64,000 nt of DNA from Argyresthia goedartella (GCA_949825045.1 OX463807.1:10007501-10071500), one strand, 5' to 3'; numbered from the stretch's first letter, positions 42,477-54,070 are shown. Numbers and translations are program-made. The notes: generated from the letters alone by a model not told the origin.

Positions 42477-43265
42477 GTCGGTCCATAAGTTCTGTCACAA
42501 ATATTTTAGTAAATATAGTAATAGTAAATAATACCAAGTTTTATTTTATTTAATACTATATATGGTTTGATAGCTCATTAAATACTGATAAATTAGAACG
42601 ATTATTGGATTTAAATGCTTAAAGCCATATTACACAAATGCTAGTTTCTTCAGAGATTTTGCACTTTTTTACCCAATCAAAAATACGGACGTGATTCACT
42701 CTATCTTTTTTCCATGACTCTTAAAACCTTTCAAACTTACGTGAGATTTTAGTCAGAACCCTCCCTGAACCCGTTTCCTTTATTTTGAAGCATAAGATAA
42801 CTAAGTCTGGGTAAAACTAATTTTCATATTCACATTTTACGTAGTGTACTTGTTGCCCACAAGATCATTTTTATACTTTTTTCTGAAAACGTAAAAAGTA
42901 CGTAAAGTTCTCTTTGGGAGCAGTTGGAACTGAAAGTTAACAGAAAATCAAATGCTAGTTGTTAAGCATGGTCTAAAATCGAGGTTTCAGAATAAATAAA
43001 AAAAACCTTGTTGGTTATCTGGAACACTGTTTTTTTATAAAATTTGTGGTAAGTGGTATTTTTGTCAGTTGCGGCGTGTTTTGGGTTCGCGATTGTCTCA
43101 AGTTATAAGGTTTTTTTATCATATTGCGATAATCGTACAAAATGTTTTGTATTGAAATTTGATTCGTATAAAATAAGCTTTTTAATCATGTATAATACGA
43201 ATAAGAAAAAGTTTATTGCTGAGTTTTATCTATCAAAAACCTTGTGACAGAACTTAAGGACCGAC
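42477..43265. repeat. Mariner-type MITE, 789 bp
   Basis: Left GTCGGTCCATAAGTTCTGTC and right GACAGAACTTAAGGACCGAC are inverted repeats with one mismatch. TA follows the right end; the left flank reads CA. The termini resemble the mariner end at 12925. The interior has no DDE motif; the frame at 43053-43247 is hydrophobic without a recognised domain. Confidence 0.85.
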
Positions 43266-43524
43266 TATTTTAATTAATTTGGAATGTACTTCATTAGGAC
43301 ACTGCATGTTGCTTTATATGAAACATTAATAAAAGGCTTTATTATTATACCTGACGGCAAGATTATTGGCGCCTAAGCGAAGTGTTGCCTCCACAGATAT
43401 CGAGAGATAGGTTGAGGGGCGTGGCACGTGCGAACAAATGTAGCTCCGACAGGTTAGATATTAAAAATTCTCGGTAGTCACCGGGCGACCGCAGTGACGA
43501 ATTCATTTCCGTTGTTTTTCGAAA

Positions 43525-43604
43525 ATGCCGACCTGTGCAATACTCACGTGCAAAAATAGAAGCGAGATTGTGAACTCCAAGAACGCCGGTGTCACATATC
43601 ACTT
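43525..43604 (+). pseudogene. THAP-domain first exon, orphan
   Basis: ATG at 43525 opens MPTCAILTCKNRSEIVNSKN followed by AGVTYHL and a TTGTAAGT donor. Cys at positions 4 and 9 and the terminal His fit the first half of a THAP zinc domain. The exon is 80 nt and ends in phase 2, the same as the THAP exon at 18469. No acceptor followed by FP and the distal Cys-His pair was found before 44549, so it encodes no complete domain here. It may serve a longer gene beyond what I can see. Confidence 0.6.
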
Positions 43605-44142
43605 GTAAGTCTCATTCCAACTATTATTTCTTCTTAAAACACAAGAAATAAACATGATTACGAAAATAAATCATTCGTGGAAAATTCGTCACGAATTGAC
43701 ATTAAAGTGACAATGTCATGTTGTTCTCGCTAAGTTTATTATACATTGCTTGTTTTGTATCTTAATTTCACTACTTATTGCCAAGCTAACATGCAATGAA
43801 TATTTCACACTTATCTAAATACGAAAGCAAAGATGCATCTTGATACGGAGGCGAACTGTTACACGCACACAGAGACGACATATAGTGATGGGGATAGTGA
43901 TAGGAGAATTATGTTTTTGAATCGATAGATTTTATCATTCCGCAATTACTAATATAGTTATTTTATTGCTCATAATACGTAAGTTTATTGTTAGTTATTC
44001 CAATGTTTGCCAAACAGGCAGTTTATATTTTAAGTTTGTTTAAAACCTCGCCCGACGAAGAATAATGGGGTGTTATAAGTATTGATCGGAAATTCCGATG
44101 CTTTCAGTCAGGTCCGAAGAGTTCACAGTTATTCTACCTTCA

Positions 44143-44212
44143 GAAACCTCTTTGCCTCTCTTTCTAGCTGTAAGGATTCTGTTGAATAAAAGAAGAGAGG
44201 CAAAGGGGTCTC
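44143..44212. repeat. Hairpin within the THAP-exon element
   Basis: CTCTTTGCCTCTCTTTCT and AGAAGAGAGGCAAAGGGG form a stem of about 22 bp with a 25-nt loop. Function unknown. Confidence 0.7.
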
Positions 44213-44575
44213 GTATGTCGTATGTCGTATAAATATGTCGTATTTACAAACAATTTACTATTTTATTTATAGAACCCGGCATTGTATACGACTGTCTATA
44301 CCAGTGTCTATAAATTATAATCGATCGATGATACACGCTGTCCTTGCATTGTCCCAACACTAGCTCGACTAGCTGGTATACCTGCGGTAGTGTGGGTGTG
44401 TTCGGACGATAGGTGCATAACATTGAACTGACCAATAAAAGCGGAGGGATTGATGTACGAGTGGTGTAAATGTATGCGTGTTCTTAGTTTTCGGCGACAC
44501 TGGTTCCGATACAAGCTTAGCGCCAAGGGCCTATCTCTCGATATCTGTGATCCCATGTATGTGTTGCAGTAAGAA

Positions 44576-45045
44576 ACTGTTTTCAGTTAGAACGCGTTTC
44601 ACTAGATAAAACTAATTTTGACTAAGTGCCTTAGTTATAACTAGGATTTACTGCTAGTTGAAAATTAATGTGAATGAAGCAATCAATACGGTTCTGTGAA
44701 AGTACACGGGAATGCCTCGCTCCGCTCCGCTTCGCTCGGCTCCAGATTGTACATGAATTTGTGACCTAACACAACCTAACTAACGGACTGAAAGTGCCCT
44801 ATTGCAACGAATTCACCTTCAAATTATAGTTTTTACCACAGTAGTTATAACTAGTTTTGACTTGTGAAAACGCCATCTAACTATTAAAGGGTTTTAACTG
44901 TAGCAAAGGTTACGTTAAGACTAGTTTTACATTCATTTATATCAGTAAATTCTAGTTATTGCTAGAACATTCTAGTTTTATCTAAGGCACTGAGTAAAAC
45001 CTAGTTTTAACTTTTAGTGAATACACGTTCTAACTGAAAACGTGT
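44576..45045. repeat. MITE F, TIR about 60 bp
   Basis: Left ACTGTTTTCAGTTAGAACGC and right GTTCTAACTGAAAACGTGT are inverted and the similarity continues to GTGCCTTAG / CTAAGGCAC. Length is about 470 bp. The inside is dotted with CTAGTTTT and AACTAG variants. It starts only 27 bp from the THAP-exon element. Confidence 0.85.
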
Positions 45046-45734
45046 TGCCACGGTAGCATATATGCATCTTTCTTGGCGGCACTCAGGCGATAAGAAACTT
45101 AGCGTCAGGTATTAGTGCAGCTGCAGACATTTTGTGGTTGAGATAAAATCATACATTTTTGTATTTAAGTACTTCCTACTACGTTTATAAATCGCTACAG
45201 CAAAAATCACACACTTCGCAGAGAGCAGTGTTGATAAAAGCTTGTTATTAGCGATTCCTAACTTACTATAAGGATTGAAATATTTGTGAAGGTTTGCCAT
45301 AACTATTACGCCATACTTAGCGTACTGTTCGTATGTAATGTACAGTAATACCAATAGAACATTTAAGGGGCTTTCACACATCCTGGTTACAAAGGATCTT
45401 AAAGATGTGTGTGGTACCACTTCAGAGAAAGTGAAATCAATTTTAAACGAAAACCGGTCGGTAGATGTGCTAAAGGCAGACAATACGAATCAAAAGGTAT
45501 CTCTCAAAATCAAAAGGTGACTACATCAAATATTTATCACAATGAATTCCGGGTACATATTGTACTGAAATCTGTGAAAAGCTTTAGAGGACAAGGATGT
45601 GTTTGTAATACGTGTATGTGTTAATAATTGATATTGAGGACTTAATCCAACAAATATTATAAATCTTAAAGTAGGGCTTGTGTTTATCACCAAATTGTGT
45701 TTGAGTAAATGATCACCAAACTTTTTTTTATGTT
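45046..45734. other. Unassigned DNA
   Basis: Opposite-strand frames at 45112-45483 and 45409-45624 overlap and lack motifs. Nothing else recognised. Confidence 0.4.
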
Positions 45735-45875
45735 CTGTGGACTAAAGCTTATGTTTTAAGTATTTTTGTTATCCTTACATGTGCAACCTAACACGAAGAA
45801 TAAAGAGGGCTTCGCTTCGCTCACCCCCTTTACCCTTCACCTAAGCTACCGCAGTATTTTGCACTGATATTTTCT
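45735..45875 (-). repeat. Family E element fragment
   Basis: CCTAACACGAAGAATAAAGA, then GGCTTCGCTTCGCTC, then CCCCCTTTACCCTTCACC and AAGCTACCGCAG. It lacks clear inverted ends. Confidence 0.7.
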
Positions 45876-45964
45876 CCAACTTTTGGTGAACATTTACCCA
45901 TTTTGAGTAAGAAAAAAATATTTTGGTGATCATTATATTTGTTGCCTTAAAGTAGCGATGTTTA

Positions 45965-46140
45965 GATGCATGTGTGTTTGTGCCTCAATCACGCTAAAAC
46001 GGCTAAACGGATTTGAATGAAATTTAGCACAGAGATAGTTTATGAACAAGATTAACATATAGAATAATTTTTATCCGACTGCATCAGAAGGAGGGTAACG
46101 GTATCTCGGTAAATAATCTATCCTATTAGGAACACGCAGA
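45965..46140 (+). repeat. Dispersed repeat fragment
   Basis: CGCTAAAACGGCTAAACGGA, then TTTGAATGAAATTTAGCACA and GAGATAGTTTATGAACAAG has the look of a repeat common in insect genomes (ACGGCTGAACGGATTTTGATGAAATTTGG type). The class is not certain from sequence alone. Confidence 0.45.
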
Positions 46141-47404
46141 TGAAGTTGCGGGAATAAGCTAGATAATCAATAACAATGGCTCCATATTACTGTTCACTCA
46201 TTGTTCAACAAACATATAGATTTAACAATACTCAACAAGTATTAGATCAACAATAGATCAAGAAACTTACGTGCAACTTAGGCAAATATCATAAATGTGT
46301 TTCTTTAAAGAAATATTTCATTATTTCTTTGGGTTTGATATGACAGAAGCAGGCTAGCGTAGGTAGTAGCAGTAGAGGAAAGCACAAATAAAGCAGAGTC
46401 CACTATTTTATCTTGCCGCATTGCGTTCTAACAATGTTGCGTCCTTCGTTGTCATTTACACTTCCGAAACTCATTTGCGGTTGGTAGCCACTCGTCTGTA
46501 CCAGCAAAGCCGAACTTGTTGTTTACAAAAATAGAAAGTACTTATTTACGAAAATGATTTAGCAGCTACATTTTAGCTCTCGCTCAGCCAACGGATCGGA
46601 AAACAATTTTAATGAAAAAGTCGGTTTCACTTACCTAAAACCCCAACCGACGACGTTGACAAAGTGGGTGTTATGAAATACTCGGAATTGCCTGGATTTT
46701 CAGACCGGTTAATTAACCTGGTGACCGGGAAATAATACAAAATTGCACACACCTCTATCATATTTGCATATATTTAAGAGGATTTTGGACATGGAAATAT
46801 ATCTATTAATTTAAGCGTATTTTATAATTTATGACTTATGTTTGAATAGTCTGCATTGCATGTAAAATAAAATAAGTTTAGAAATAAAATTACTTCTTCT
46901 CGGCCCTGCTTGTTATCCTTTGGCATAAGATGCACAGCCACCGCCACTCAGTTTCCGAGAACGTCATAAATCATCGTCGAAGCAGTTGCAAGTCTAAAAA
47001 GCGCGATGCCTGAATATTTTTGTTTATCGTCCCGAAGCATATTTTCATGGGATTTTTATGTACCGCAGTAAATTTGGCGGGTTTTAATAGCCTCTGTTCG
47101 TTTTATTATTGCATTAAACGCTGTTACACCGATAAACGGTGGCGTATTAAATTATTTACGTTGTATTTACGCTGTGAGAAACGTGGTCAAGAAGTACCTA
47201 CACGAAAAATCTCTCCTTAGCTGACTGCGGCGAGGCGCCGTAGAAAATACCTATACAGGTGATATTTAATTTTCTGACCATATTTTGGGGAATATTAGTA
47301 CCCATCAATATGAGCAACTTTCCCCAAGAAACATATAGTCGCAAATGAAAAAAAAACGACCCTCAGTACATTGACCCGACCAGCTGATTACAAGTAGTAT
47401 GGGT
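46141..47404. other. Unassigned DNA
   Basis: No recognised repeat or gene. The frame 47020-47220 has no start context or domain that I recognise. Confidence 0.4.
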
Positions 47405-48285
47405 AGACCCAATTTTTGGACAAAAAACTCAATTGGACCAAACATGTTTCGCTCATACGAAACAAAGGTATAAATGCCCTTAGCTCAATTCTTAGCCGCC
47501 ATAGCAACCTAAGCCCGAACACTAAGCTCAGGATATATACCACGCTGGTGAGACCGTGCTTCACCTATGCTGCTCCAGTTTGGAGCATCACATGTAAAAC
47601 AAATTATTTATTACTACAAGTTATCCAAAATAAAGCATTAAAATTGCCTTTAACACGCCATTTCTGACGAACTTAATGAAAGTACACGTTCCTGTTAAAC
47701 TCCCTCTGGTTTCTAACTATATACTAAAGCTAACTAAAAAGTTCTACCATAAGTACTCGCACAATTTCAACAAATTAGTCTCATAAACAGGTCCAACAAA
47801 GATGTACGATCTCCCTTATGTCGACTCATATGGCAGTTACAGACTACCCCATCACCGGTTACAGACTACCCCATCACCGGTTACTGTACGATGTTAGTGA
47901 TACCTAGTTAGATATTTGACTTACCTTTATTTTTCTTGTATAATGTGTGATCTCAATAATAATACCTACATTATGTCAATAATATTAAATATTCTTTCTC
48001 ATACTGGTTCCGACAACTTGCAACCATATTCCTAATTACATTTTAGTAAAATGATACTCAACTACTAATGAGTTCACAAATTAGTATCGCAAAATGTATG
48101 TTTGTATATATTTCTGTTAAAATTATATGCTATTTTAAAGACCCTAAATTACTCGTTCCAAAAGCTTTTGTAGGTGTACTAGCCTGATAAAGTGAACCTT
48201 ATTATGTTATGAAACTATAGCCGTAATGTTTACGTTATGTACTTACTTTTATTATTCCATAATAAAGAATTTTGAAAAACAAAAA
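47405..48285 (+). pseudogene. Jockey-type LINE 3' fragment
   Basis: The frame 47416-47667 reads KKLNWTKHVSLIRNKGINAL, then NTKLRIYTTLVRPCFTYAAP, VWSITCKTNYLLLQVIQNKA. It is the region after the RT catalytic core of jockey-like LINEs (LD-KL-W--H...IRP--TYA-PVW...LQ--QNK-LR). The usual LR reads LK, and a stop follows at RHF. The 3' UTR ends AATAAAGAATTTTGAAAAAC near 48280. GTTACAGACTACCCCATCAC is tandemly duplicated near 47834-47880. Confidence 0.75.
47834..47881 (+). repeat. Short tandem duplication
   Basis: GTTACAGACTACCCCATCAC plus CG occurs twice back to back within the LINE 3' region. Confidence 0.85.
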
Positions 48286-48620
48286 ACAAACAACCGATGT
48301 TAATAAATTATGCGCCTGTAGATTCGTCTTGATGGCGTTAGTGTTTTGTGTTTTTTACAGTAATCATTCAAAATAAAAAAACAAAATGGTGGATTAAATA
48401 CGCTACAATATGCAGGCTCAAAAAACTTTTTTCGAGGCCCTCGGTTGGGAATCTATGTAAAGGGCGTAAAAAGGAAATACATAGCAATCTTGCTCAAGCT
48501 ATGAATTTTAAGAACGAAAGCTATGAACCTTAGTTTTAAACTAAGCATGTACATTTGTCAGAGTAGGTTCTGCTTGCATTAAAATTAAATTTTAATCAAC
48601 ACTGTGCTATAATTTCTTTC

Positions 48621-48820
48621 ATCTACACACGTATCATAAATCCTCTTTACTGCGTCCAAAAACCTCACGTTACGATCAGCATAATGTTAAACTACTTTGT
48701 AAAAACTAATTTCTTATCTGAATATTGAACATTATGACCATAATGCATAAATTTTCTAAATATTATGACATTCAAATTTCGAACGCCGATTAATGCCCTC
48801 CATTATGTATCAGTCACATA
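48621..48820 (+). repeat. Family A element, copy 4, internally deleted
   Basis: Left end ATCTACACACGTATCATAAA, right end CATTATGTATCAGTCACATA. About 230 bp of the interior are missing compared with the copy at 5244 (GAACGCCGA is joined directly to TTAATGCCC). Confidence 0.75.
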
Positions 48821-48821
48821 A

Positions 48822-49036
48822 TAGTAGTTTGTCTACACACGAATCATAAACCCTCTTTAATGCGTACAAAAACCGCACGTTACGCTCAGCATAATGTTAA
48901 ACTATTTGGTAAAAACTCATTTCTTATCTGAAAAATTACACATTATGGGCATAATGTGTAGTTTTTCTACATATTATGACATTCAAATTTCGAACGCCGA
49001 CGCCCGACTGCGTGCCACCCCTAGTTTGTCTGTGAA
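48822..49036 (+). repeat. Family A element, copy 5, right part missing
   Basis: TAGTAGTTTGTCTACACACG through CCCTAGTTTGTCTGTGAA. It begins where copy 4 ends, so the two are in tandem and share TAGTAGTTT at the junction. Confidence 0.75.
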
Positions 49037-49344
49037 TTAAGTCTTATCTGTTTGTTTTGTGCTTTTTAGTGTATCATAATTGTGATTTTATAGTTTTTTA
49101 AATTACGAATTTATCGAATGTTGAAAGTTTCAAATCTTTAAAATGATGTTACTTATTTTTATGGAATAGATAGTCCTACACACTGCTAAACTCCGTAACA
49201 CGTATCAAGCTATAAAACAGTCTTAACAACTATAAAACTAATACTTATCTCGTAGTTTTTATGTAGCTGGAAGGAAAGCTGAATTCTTACAGACAGTTAA
49301 TCAGACGATCATATAATTTTATAAGGGTATCTACCACGTAGCAA

Positions 49345-49435
49345 AGAAAATAATATTATGTCCGAACGTGGATTCGAACCCAGCACTTACAAGATTGTGC
49401 AACCGATATCAGACTAATTGCGCCACCACAACCAC
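49345..49435 (-). repeat. tRNA-like SINE head, minus strand
   Basis: On the minus strand GGTGGCGCAATTAGTCTGAT (A-box-like), then GCTGGGTTCGAATCCACG (B box). It lacks a proper acceptor stem, so it is not called a tRNA gene. Confidence 0.55.
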
Positions 49436-49489
49436 CGCGAAATCTGCGTTTATATTTCGCAGGTGTTGTGAAAACACGTTGATTGTATG

Positions 49490-49615
49490 GGGACAGCCTT
49501 TAATGAGATTCAGCATGCTGACGGACGGACGGACGGAGTGACGGACAGATGAACAGCGAAATTTAGATATAGGGTCCCGTTTGGCTCCCTTCGGGTACGG
49601 AACCCTGAACACTAA
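49490..49615 (+). repeat. Dispersed repeat, GACGGACGG / GGGTACGGAACCCT type
   Basis: GACGGACGGACGGAGTGACG, then AGGGTCCCGTTTGGCTCCCT and TCGGGTACGGAACCCT. The same 3' block is at 54615-54695, and partial relatives are near 53990, 22590 and 62100. A widespread insect repeat of uncertain class. Confidence 0.7.
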
Positions 49616-49784
49616 AACCCGACTAGGAAATTAAACTGGATATGAAAACTTTAGCCACCGGGCGGTCAATCCGCATCTAACGACTAAGTGCAAGCAAAGC
49701 AACGAACAAGGACTAGTATACATATTTATTTCTGAAAAGCCCTTTTAATTTAACCCAGTCATTAAAAAAAAGAGCAGTACTTTA

Positions 49785-50000
49785 TAGTTACTCGAGTGAT
49801 ACAATGTTAATGGCTGTACAAGGAAATATATTTACAACAGCAAGACACAATATAGTGAAGAGAGTAACAAACGGGTCTTTGCTACGCGCAGTTTCCAAAA
49901 AAGAAGGTCAGACCAAAGAGGTTGACCGCCCACTACCCCCCTAGGGAGTGGATTAAGTTATTTACAATGCCTAAATAAATTAGTCTGAAACTAAAAATAC
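49785..50000. repeat. Direct repeat unit 1
   Basis: AAGGAAATATATTTACAACA, AGTGAAGAGAGTAACAAACG and AAGGTCAGACCAAAGAGGTT are repeated with divergence at 50815-51025. Unknown class; the spacing of about 1 kb could be an LTR pair but the ends are not clear. Confidence 0.6.
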
Positions 50001-50814
50001 CTCACATAGAATGACAAAGAAAAAAAATAGTATCTAACTGAAAACTAGGCATAAAAACATCCGAAATAAAATGTATAAAATATGGTACAATCACAAATAA
50101 TAATTTAGATACATTAAATAATTAAATGTATAGAGATAGGCTACCCTGGATGTTGAATTCTAAACTAAAAGCTTGAATGTTGACGAGACGTCTGACTACT
50201 GAAAGTTAAACAAAAGTCGAAATGTCTAAAATTGGAAAACACAATGTAAACTTTTGTTTAACACAGTAATGTCGATGACATTCAAACATACGTCGTCAAT
50301 TAATGTATTTTAGCAGCCTAGAATTTACAGTAGGTACATGTTATAGTACAATAAAATAATAATAAAAAATATACAATATTTTCACCATACACTTAAAATC
50401 GAAACTTACAAAATTAAAACAGAAGTTACTAACTTCAACTTTTACTAGGTACTTTATTATAAAATCACTGCACGTAAGAATATACCAAGCGGAAACAAAA
50501 GTTTGGTGGTTTTTTTTTGTAAATAAAACTGACAAGTAATAAACGCAAGACATGAATGACATGTCACAGGAGATGTCACGTCACGTTCTGCTGTCGTCGT
50601 GTTCTCCTTTTGTAGTACAGATGGAGTGGCCCGAGCAAAGGGTTGCGGCATGCACGGCGGTTCTGATTGATACCTAAAAGAAGGTCGCCATCAGCCGACA
50701 TCTTCAAACCATGAATAAGGAAGATGCAGCATTAGGCGGGCGTAATGGTGAAAAACTTGGTTTTCTGGGCACTAGGCACACTCGTGATTTTGTGATCACA
50801 AGTCGGCGGCAGGG
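50001..50814. other. Sequence between the direct repeats
   Basis: AT-rich, with a few short minus-strand frames and no recognised protein. Confidence 0.35.
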
Positions 50815-51025
50815 CCACCGAGTGACACAATGATGTACAATGACTTAACAAGGAAATATAATAACAAAAGCAAGACGCAAGATAGTGAAGAGAGTAGACT
50901 ACCGGAGTAACAAACGGGTCGTTGCTACGCAACGCCCGGAAACGGAGGTCAGACCAAAGAGGTTGACAGCCACAACCTCAAGAAGGCGCCATATTGAATT
51001 TAGTCTAATGCTCATAAGATACCTC
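50815..51025. repeat. Direct repeat unit 2
   Basis: AAGGAAATATAATAACAAAA, GAGTAACAAACGGGTCGTTG and GGAGGTCAGACCAAAGAGGT match unit 1 in the same orientation with several indels. Confidence 0.6.
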
Positions 51026-51654
51026 AATTGTTGAATTCTGCTTTGTAGTTTAGATGTTCTGGTTGAACAAATGAACACAACGGTCAATTACATAACCCTA
51101 CGATATAAATATAAATCAAATCTACGCTATGAGTAGAATATGTTTTAATTCTTGGAAAATCTAAAGGAAGATTAAGATTGCAGGTATTCCTAGAATAACC
51201 ATCAATGTGTATATTTACCCGACTTTTTGATTTATCATTGCTTCTTGAATGTTACTACAGCCATATAGCTTTCGATGCAGCGAAGTATCATGAAAGCTCG
51301 CTCAGGAGGAAAATTGAAAAGTAGCAACAGAAAGGGCCCTCAAGGAGAACACATTCTCTGCTCTTTGTCGATAAACCATTGATATTCACTGATGTGCCGC
51401 CTTCCGGGTAATTTTACAGCTTTTTTCGAATTTGAGAAGTTCGCGATATGTATTGCAAATGATGCCAGAGGTTCACAAAGATACTTCTTTGAAAATATTA
51501 TTAATTCCGGAAATAATGATGATTTTTTAATCTCGACTTATAATTTTACAAATATCTTTCAGTGTCCCTTATAATAGTACTAGGCCGTTTAGTAATTTTT
51601 AGATATAAAACCATATGTTCGAAACATATTTGTCTAAATGTGATCTTCGTCTCT
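51026..51654. other. AT-rich DNA without a recognised gene
   Basis: The frame 51392-51574 has no recognised motif. No repeat boundary seen. Confidence 0.45.
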
Positions 51655-51880
51655 AATCTGATGACCTCTGTGGAAATGCGGTCGAAGTTGTGGTTCCCAA
51701 ATTAGAGGACACAGGTTCGAATCCCGGCTGCGGAATAAAAACAAATAAATAATTACAATAAAAGGTCACAAACATGTGAACATCCAAGACCCCCAGGTCG
51801 CTGTTTCTGGTTCAAACGACCCAGGGCATCCTAGTGTGGGGCCTAAAGCAATGTATGTCCCTGTATGTCAATGTTTTGTA
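51655..51880 (+). repeat. tRNA-derived SINE
   Basis: B box GGTTCGAATCCCGGCTGCGG at about 51714-51733, then the body AACATCCAAGACCCCCAGGT, CGCTGTTTCTGG, ATCCTAGTGTGGGGCCTAAA. The most complete copy of the SINE family in the window. Confidence 0.75.
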
Positions 51881-52309
51881 AATTTCTTAAGACAGGTATA
51901 CCTACCATTATGTTGTATAGGATAAAATATTGCGATTCCTTTGTGATGATTTGCTATTTATCACGTACGAATTTTGATGAATCGTTACATTACGTGATGC
52001 AAGAGATTAACGTGATAAGAGTTTTATTTATTTTTAAATTCTTCGATTACGAACGTCACGTCAGAAAACTTAAAGGCTTATTAGACTATCTAGTATTCAG
52101 GGCACCTTACTCGAAATTAAAGTAGGTCATGTAACAGCAGGCCGCAAGGACCGATATTAAAAAACTTGGGTCACGCTTACCCCTACAATCAGGCCTCTGA
52201 ATATATCTATGAGATTTAGCTAGATCATTTTGCGAAACTCACAACTGACACCACGCAGAGACGTTAAACTCTACCTATTCAGGGGTTAACTCTACTAGAC
52301 CTCTACTTA

Positions 52310-52665
52310 ATCAATAGTCATTAAGTCATTAAGTCTGCACACACATACACCACACATTCACACGCACATACACAACTCATTCACTTGCTCATCCACACAT
52401 ACATTCCTACTCCTTCTCAAACATAAATTCCAACAACCTTCCATTATCTTATCATGCTGTATTATTCACCTACTGTAGTTTCCACCATTGTTCAGAGTTG
52501 GAGAGGCTGGTGATCTGTAATGCAGGTCTCCTGGCACGGACACCAGTCCCTCATACAGAAAATGATATATAGGTTAACTGTATACTAGTTAAGATAACAT
52601 TTGTTATGGATATTTACTGTGTGAGAGAGAAATAAATAAACTTATTATTAAAAAAAAACTTATTA
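52310..52665 (+). mobile_element. LINE 3' UTR with TTATTA tail
   Basis: CA-rich stretch (CACACACATACACCACACAT), then GAGTTGGAGAGGCTGGTGAT, and a terminal AATAAATAAACTTATTATTA plus a duplicated CTTATTATTA. This arrangement matches LINE A-like 3' ends. No coding part. Confidence 0.55.
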
Positions 52666-53989
52666 TTAAGAGGACAAAGCCCGGTTTCTGAAAGGAAAAT
52701 TAGCTGTGACAACTCATTAAACTCTTGTTAAACGCATTTCAGCCAATCACATGCCGCTATTTTGAATTAATGATCGATTCATCGCTTGTTACATTTGACA
52801 ACTCTTTCGGAAGCTGGGGGTAAGTGTGTGAGCGTACATATTCTCTATTAGTTACCTCAAAATAAAAACTTGTTGTTTCGTTGTGTTACAGAATCGTACT
52901 TATAACGCAGAAACTTGAATCACTCCCGATTACACAATAATCAATCAAGGCTTTAGAGATGAGGGATCGAATAAATAATTCGCTTCGATAGCAGTTGATG
53001 TGGATAAGAATAAAAATTAGGAGTTGAATAGAGTTGATAAACAAAATATAGTATTGTCTAGGGAAGTCCTCTAAAAATATAACTAAGTAAGTAAAACTGT
53101 TCGCCATGTGATGGCCTAGGCCGGAAGTGTATACCCAGAGCGCGGAAGCGTCAATTATTCAAATTAATGACGGTTATACAGTATATAGGAAAAGCTATTG
53201 ACTCGCTTTTCCCTCTATATAAAAATAAACAATGAAAAACAACAACTCAGCGGGAGTTCTTCTAACAATATCCGTCACAGTACTAATGACTCTAGTATAC
53301 GTCTTCTATCTAAATATCTTAGTATATCCTATTGAGTTCCCGGAAAATTCTCGCCTCATATCAATATTGCTATTTTTTGAAAACGCACCACACTTTGAAT
53401 CGAAGACAGATTTATGAGACTTCATAAAAAAGTATTTACACCTGTATATATTTTATAATTTATTGGCCTTCTTTTGGTTTAAGATGCGTTGTTTCTTAGA
53501 CTTAAATGATCCCTATGATTAAGCTTTTTGATCGGTATTGTAAAATTACACAGTTGTTTGTTTTCACTTTTGGCGAGCTCGATGCTCGGTTGACACAGTG
53601 TTTATTAAAATCTTTGAATGAGGTTTTTTTTAAAAACAAACAAATTAAAGTCCTCTTATATAAAATGCTCTGTCTATAATATTTAGGGTACTTTCCCTGC
53701 ATGTGTTACACCCATGGTATCTGATGAAGTAACCCCCTTTATTCATCTGGATTATGTTCGTCAGAGTGGCGAATGTAAGAAAAAATAATTGACTCCATTA
53801 AACTAGGTGTAATGAAATCATGGATAAGAAATGGCGTGAGTGGGTTTTAATGCTTAAAAAAAGAATGAGACTATTTATAACAACATCCTAATCTGACAAC
53901 AGTTTCCTTAAACAATTATACTGATACACATGATTTTTGTGAGACTTTCCTGAATAAACTTAATTTGTAAGCATTACGCGTGTTCCTTC
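52666..53989. other. Unassigned DNA with one short hydrophobic frame
   Basis: Apart from the frame at 53232-53417 listed separately, nothing recognised. Confidence 0.4.
53232..53417 (+). CDS. Possible 61-residue membrane peptide
   Basis: ATG at 53232 opens MKNNNSAGVLLTISVTVLMT; residues 8-33 form one strong hydrophobic segment (LVYVFYLNILVYP). TATATAAA lies 10-20 bp upstream, too close for a usual TATA box. No homologue is recognised, and the frame could be chance in AT-rich DNA. Confidence 0.12.
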   Translation: MKNNNSAGVLLTISVTVLMTLVYVFYLNILVYPIEFPENSRLISILLFFENAPHFESKTDL

Positions 53990-54070
53990 TTAGGGTTCCC
54001 TGCCTTAAAAGGAAAAAGTATAGTATCACTTCGTTGACAGTCTGTCCGTCTGTCTCAGGAACGCATAAGG
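53990..54070 (-). repeat. Dispersed repeat fragment, reverse orientation
   Basis: TTAGGGTTCCCTGCCTTAAA through GTCTGTCCGTCTGTCT is a diverged reverse copy of the 3' block at 54615-54695. Confidence 0.5.

Larger units (their letters stand above)
43392..44549 (+). mobile_element. Candidate P-like element carrying a THAP exon
   Basis: CACAGATATCGAGAGATAGG at 43392-43411 is repeated exactly inverted at 44530-44549. The 1158 bp between hold a THAP first exon 133 bp from the left end. P-element-type transposases begin with a THAP domain, and such elements have inverted ends, so a deleted P-like element is the simplest reading. I could not see the 8-bp target duplication expected for that superfamily, nor any further transposase exon. 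A second hairpin lies at 44143-44212. Confidence 0.6.

Noticed and set aside
49345..49435. tRNA gene on the minus strand
   Set aside because: Good B box but the stems do not pair properly; treated as a SINE head.
52310..52420. Regulatory CA repeat
   Set aside because: The CA-rich run fits the 3' UTR of a LINE A-like element, so no separate function is needed.
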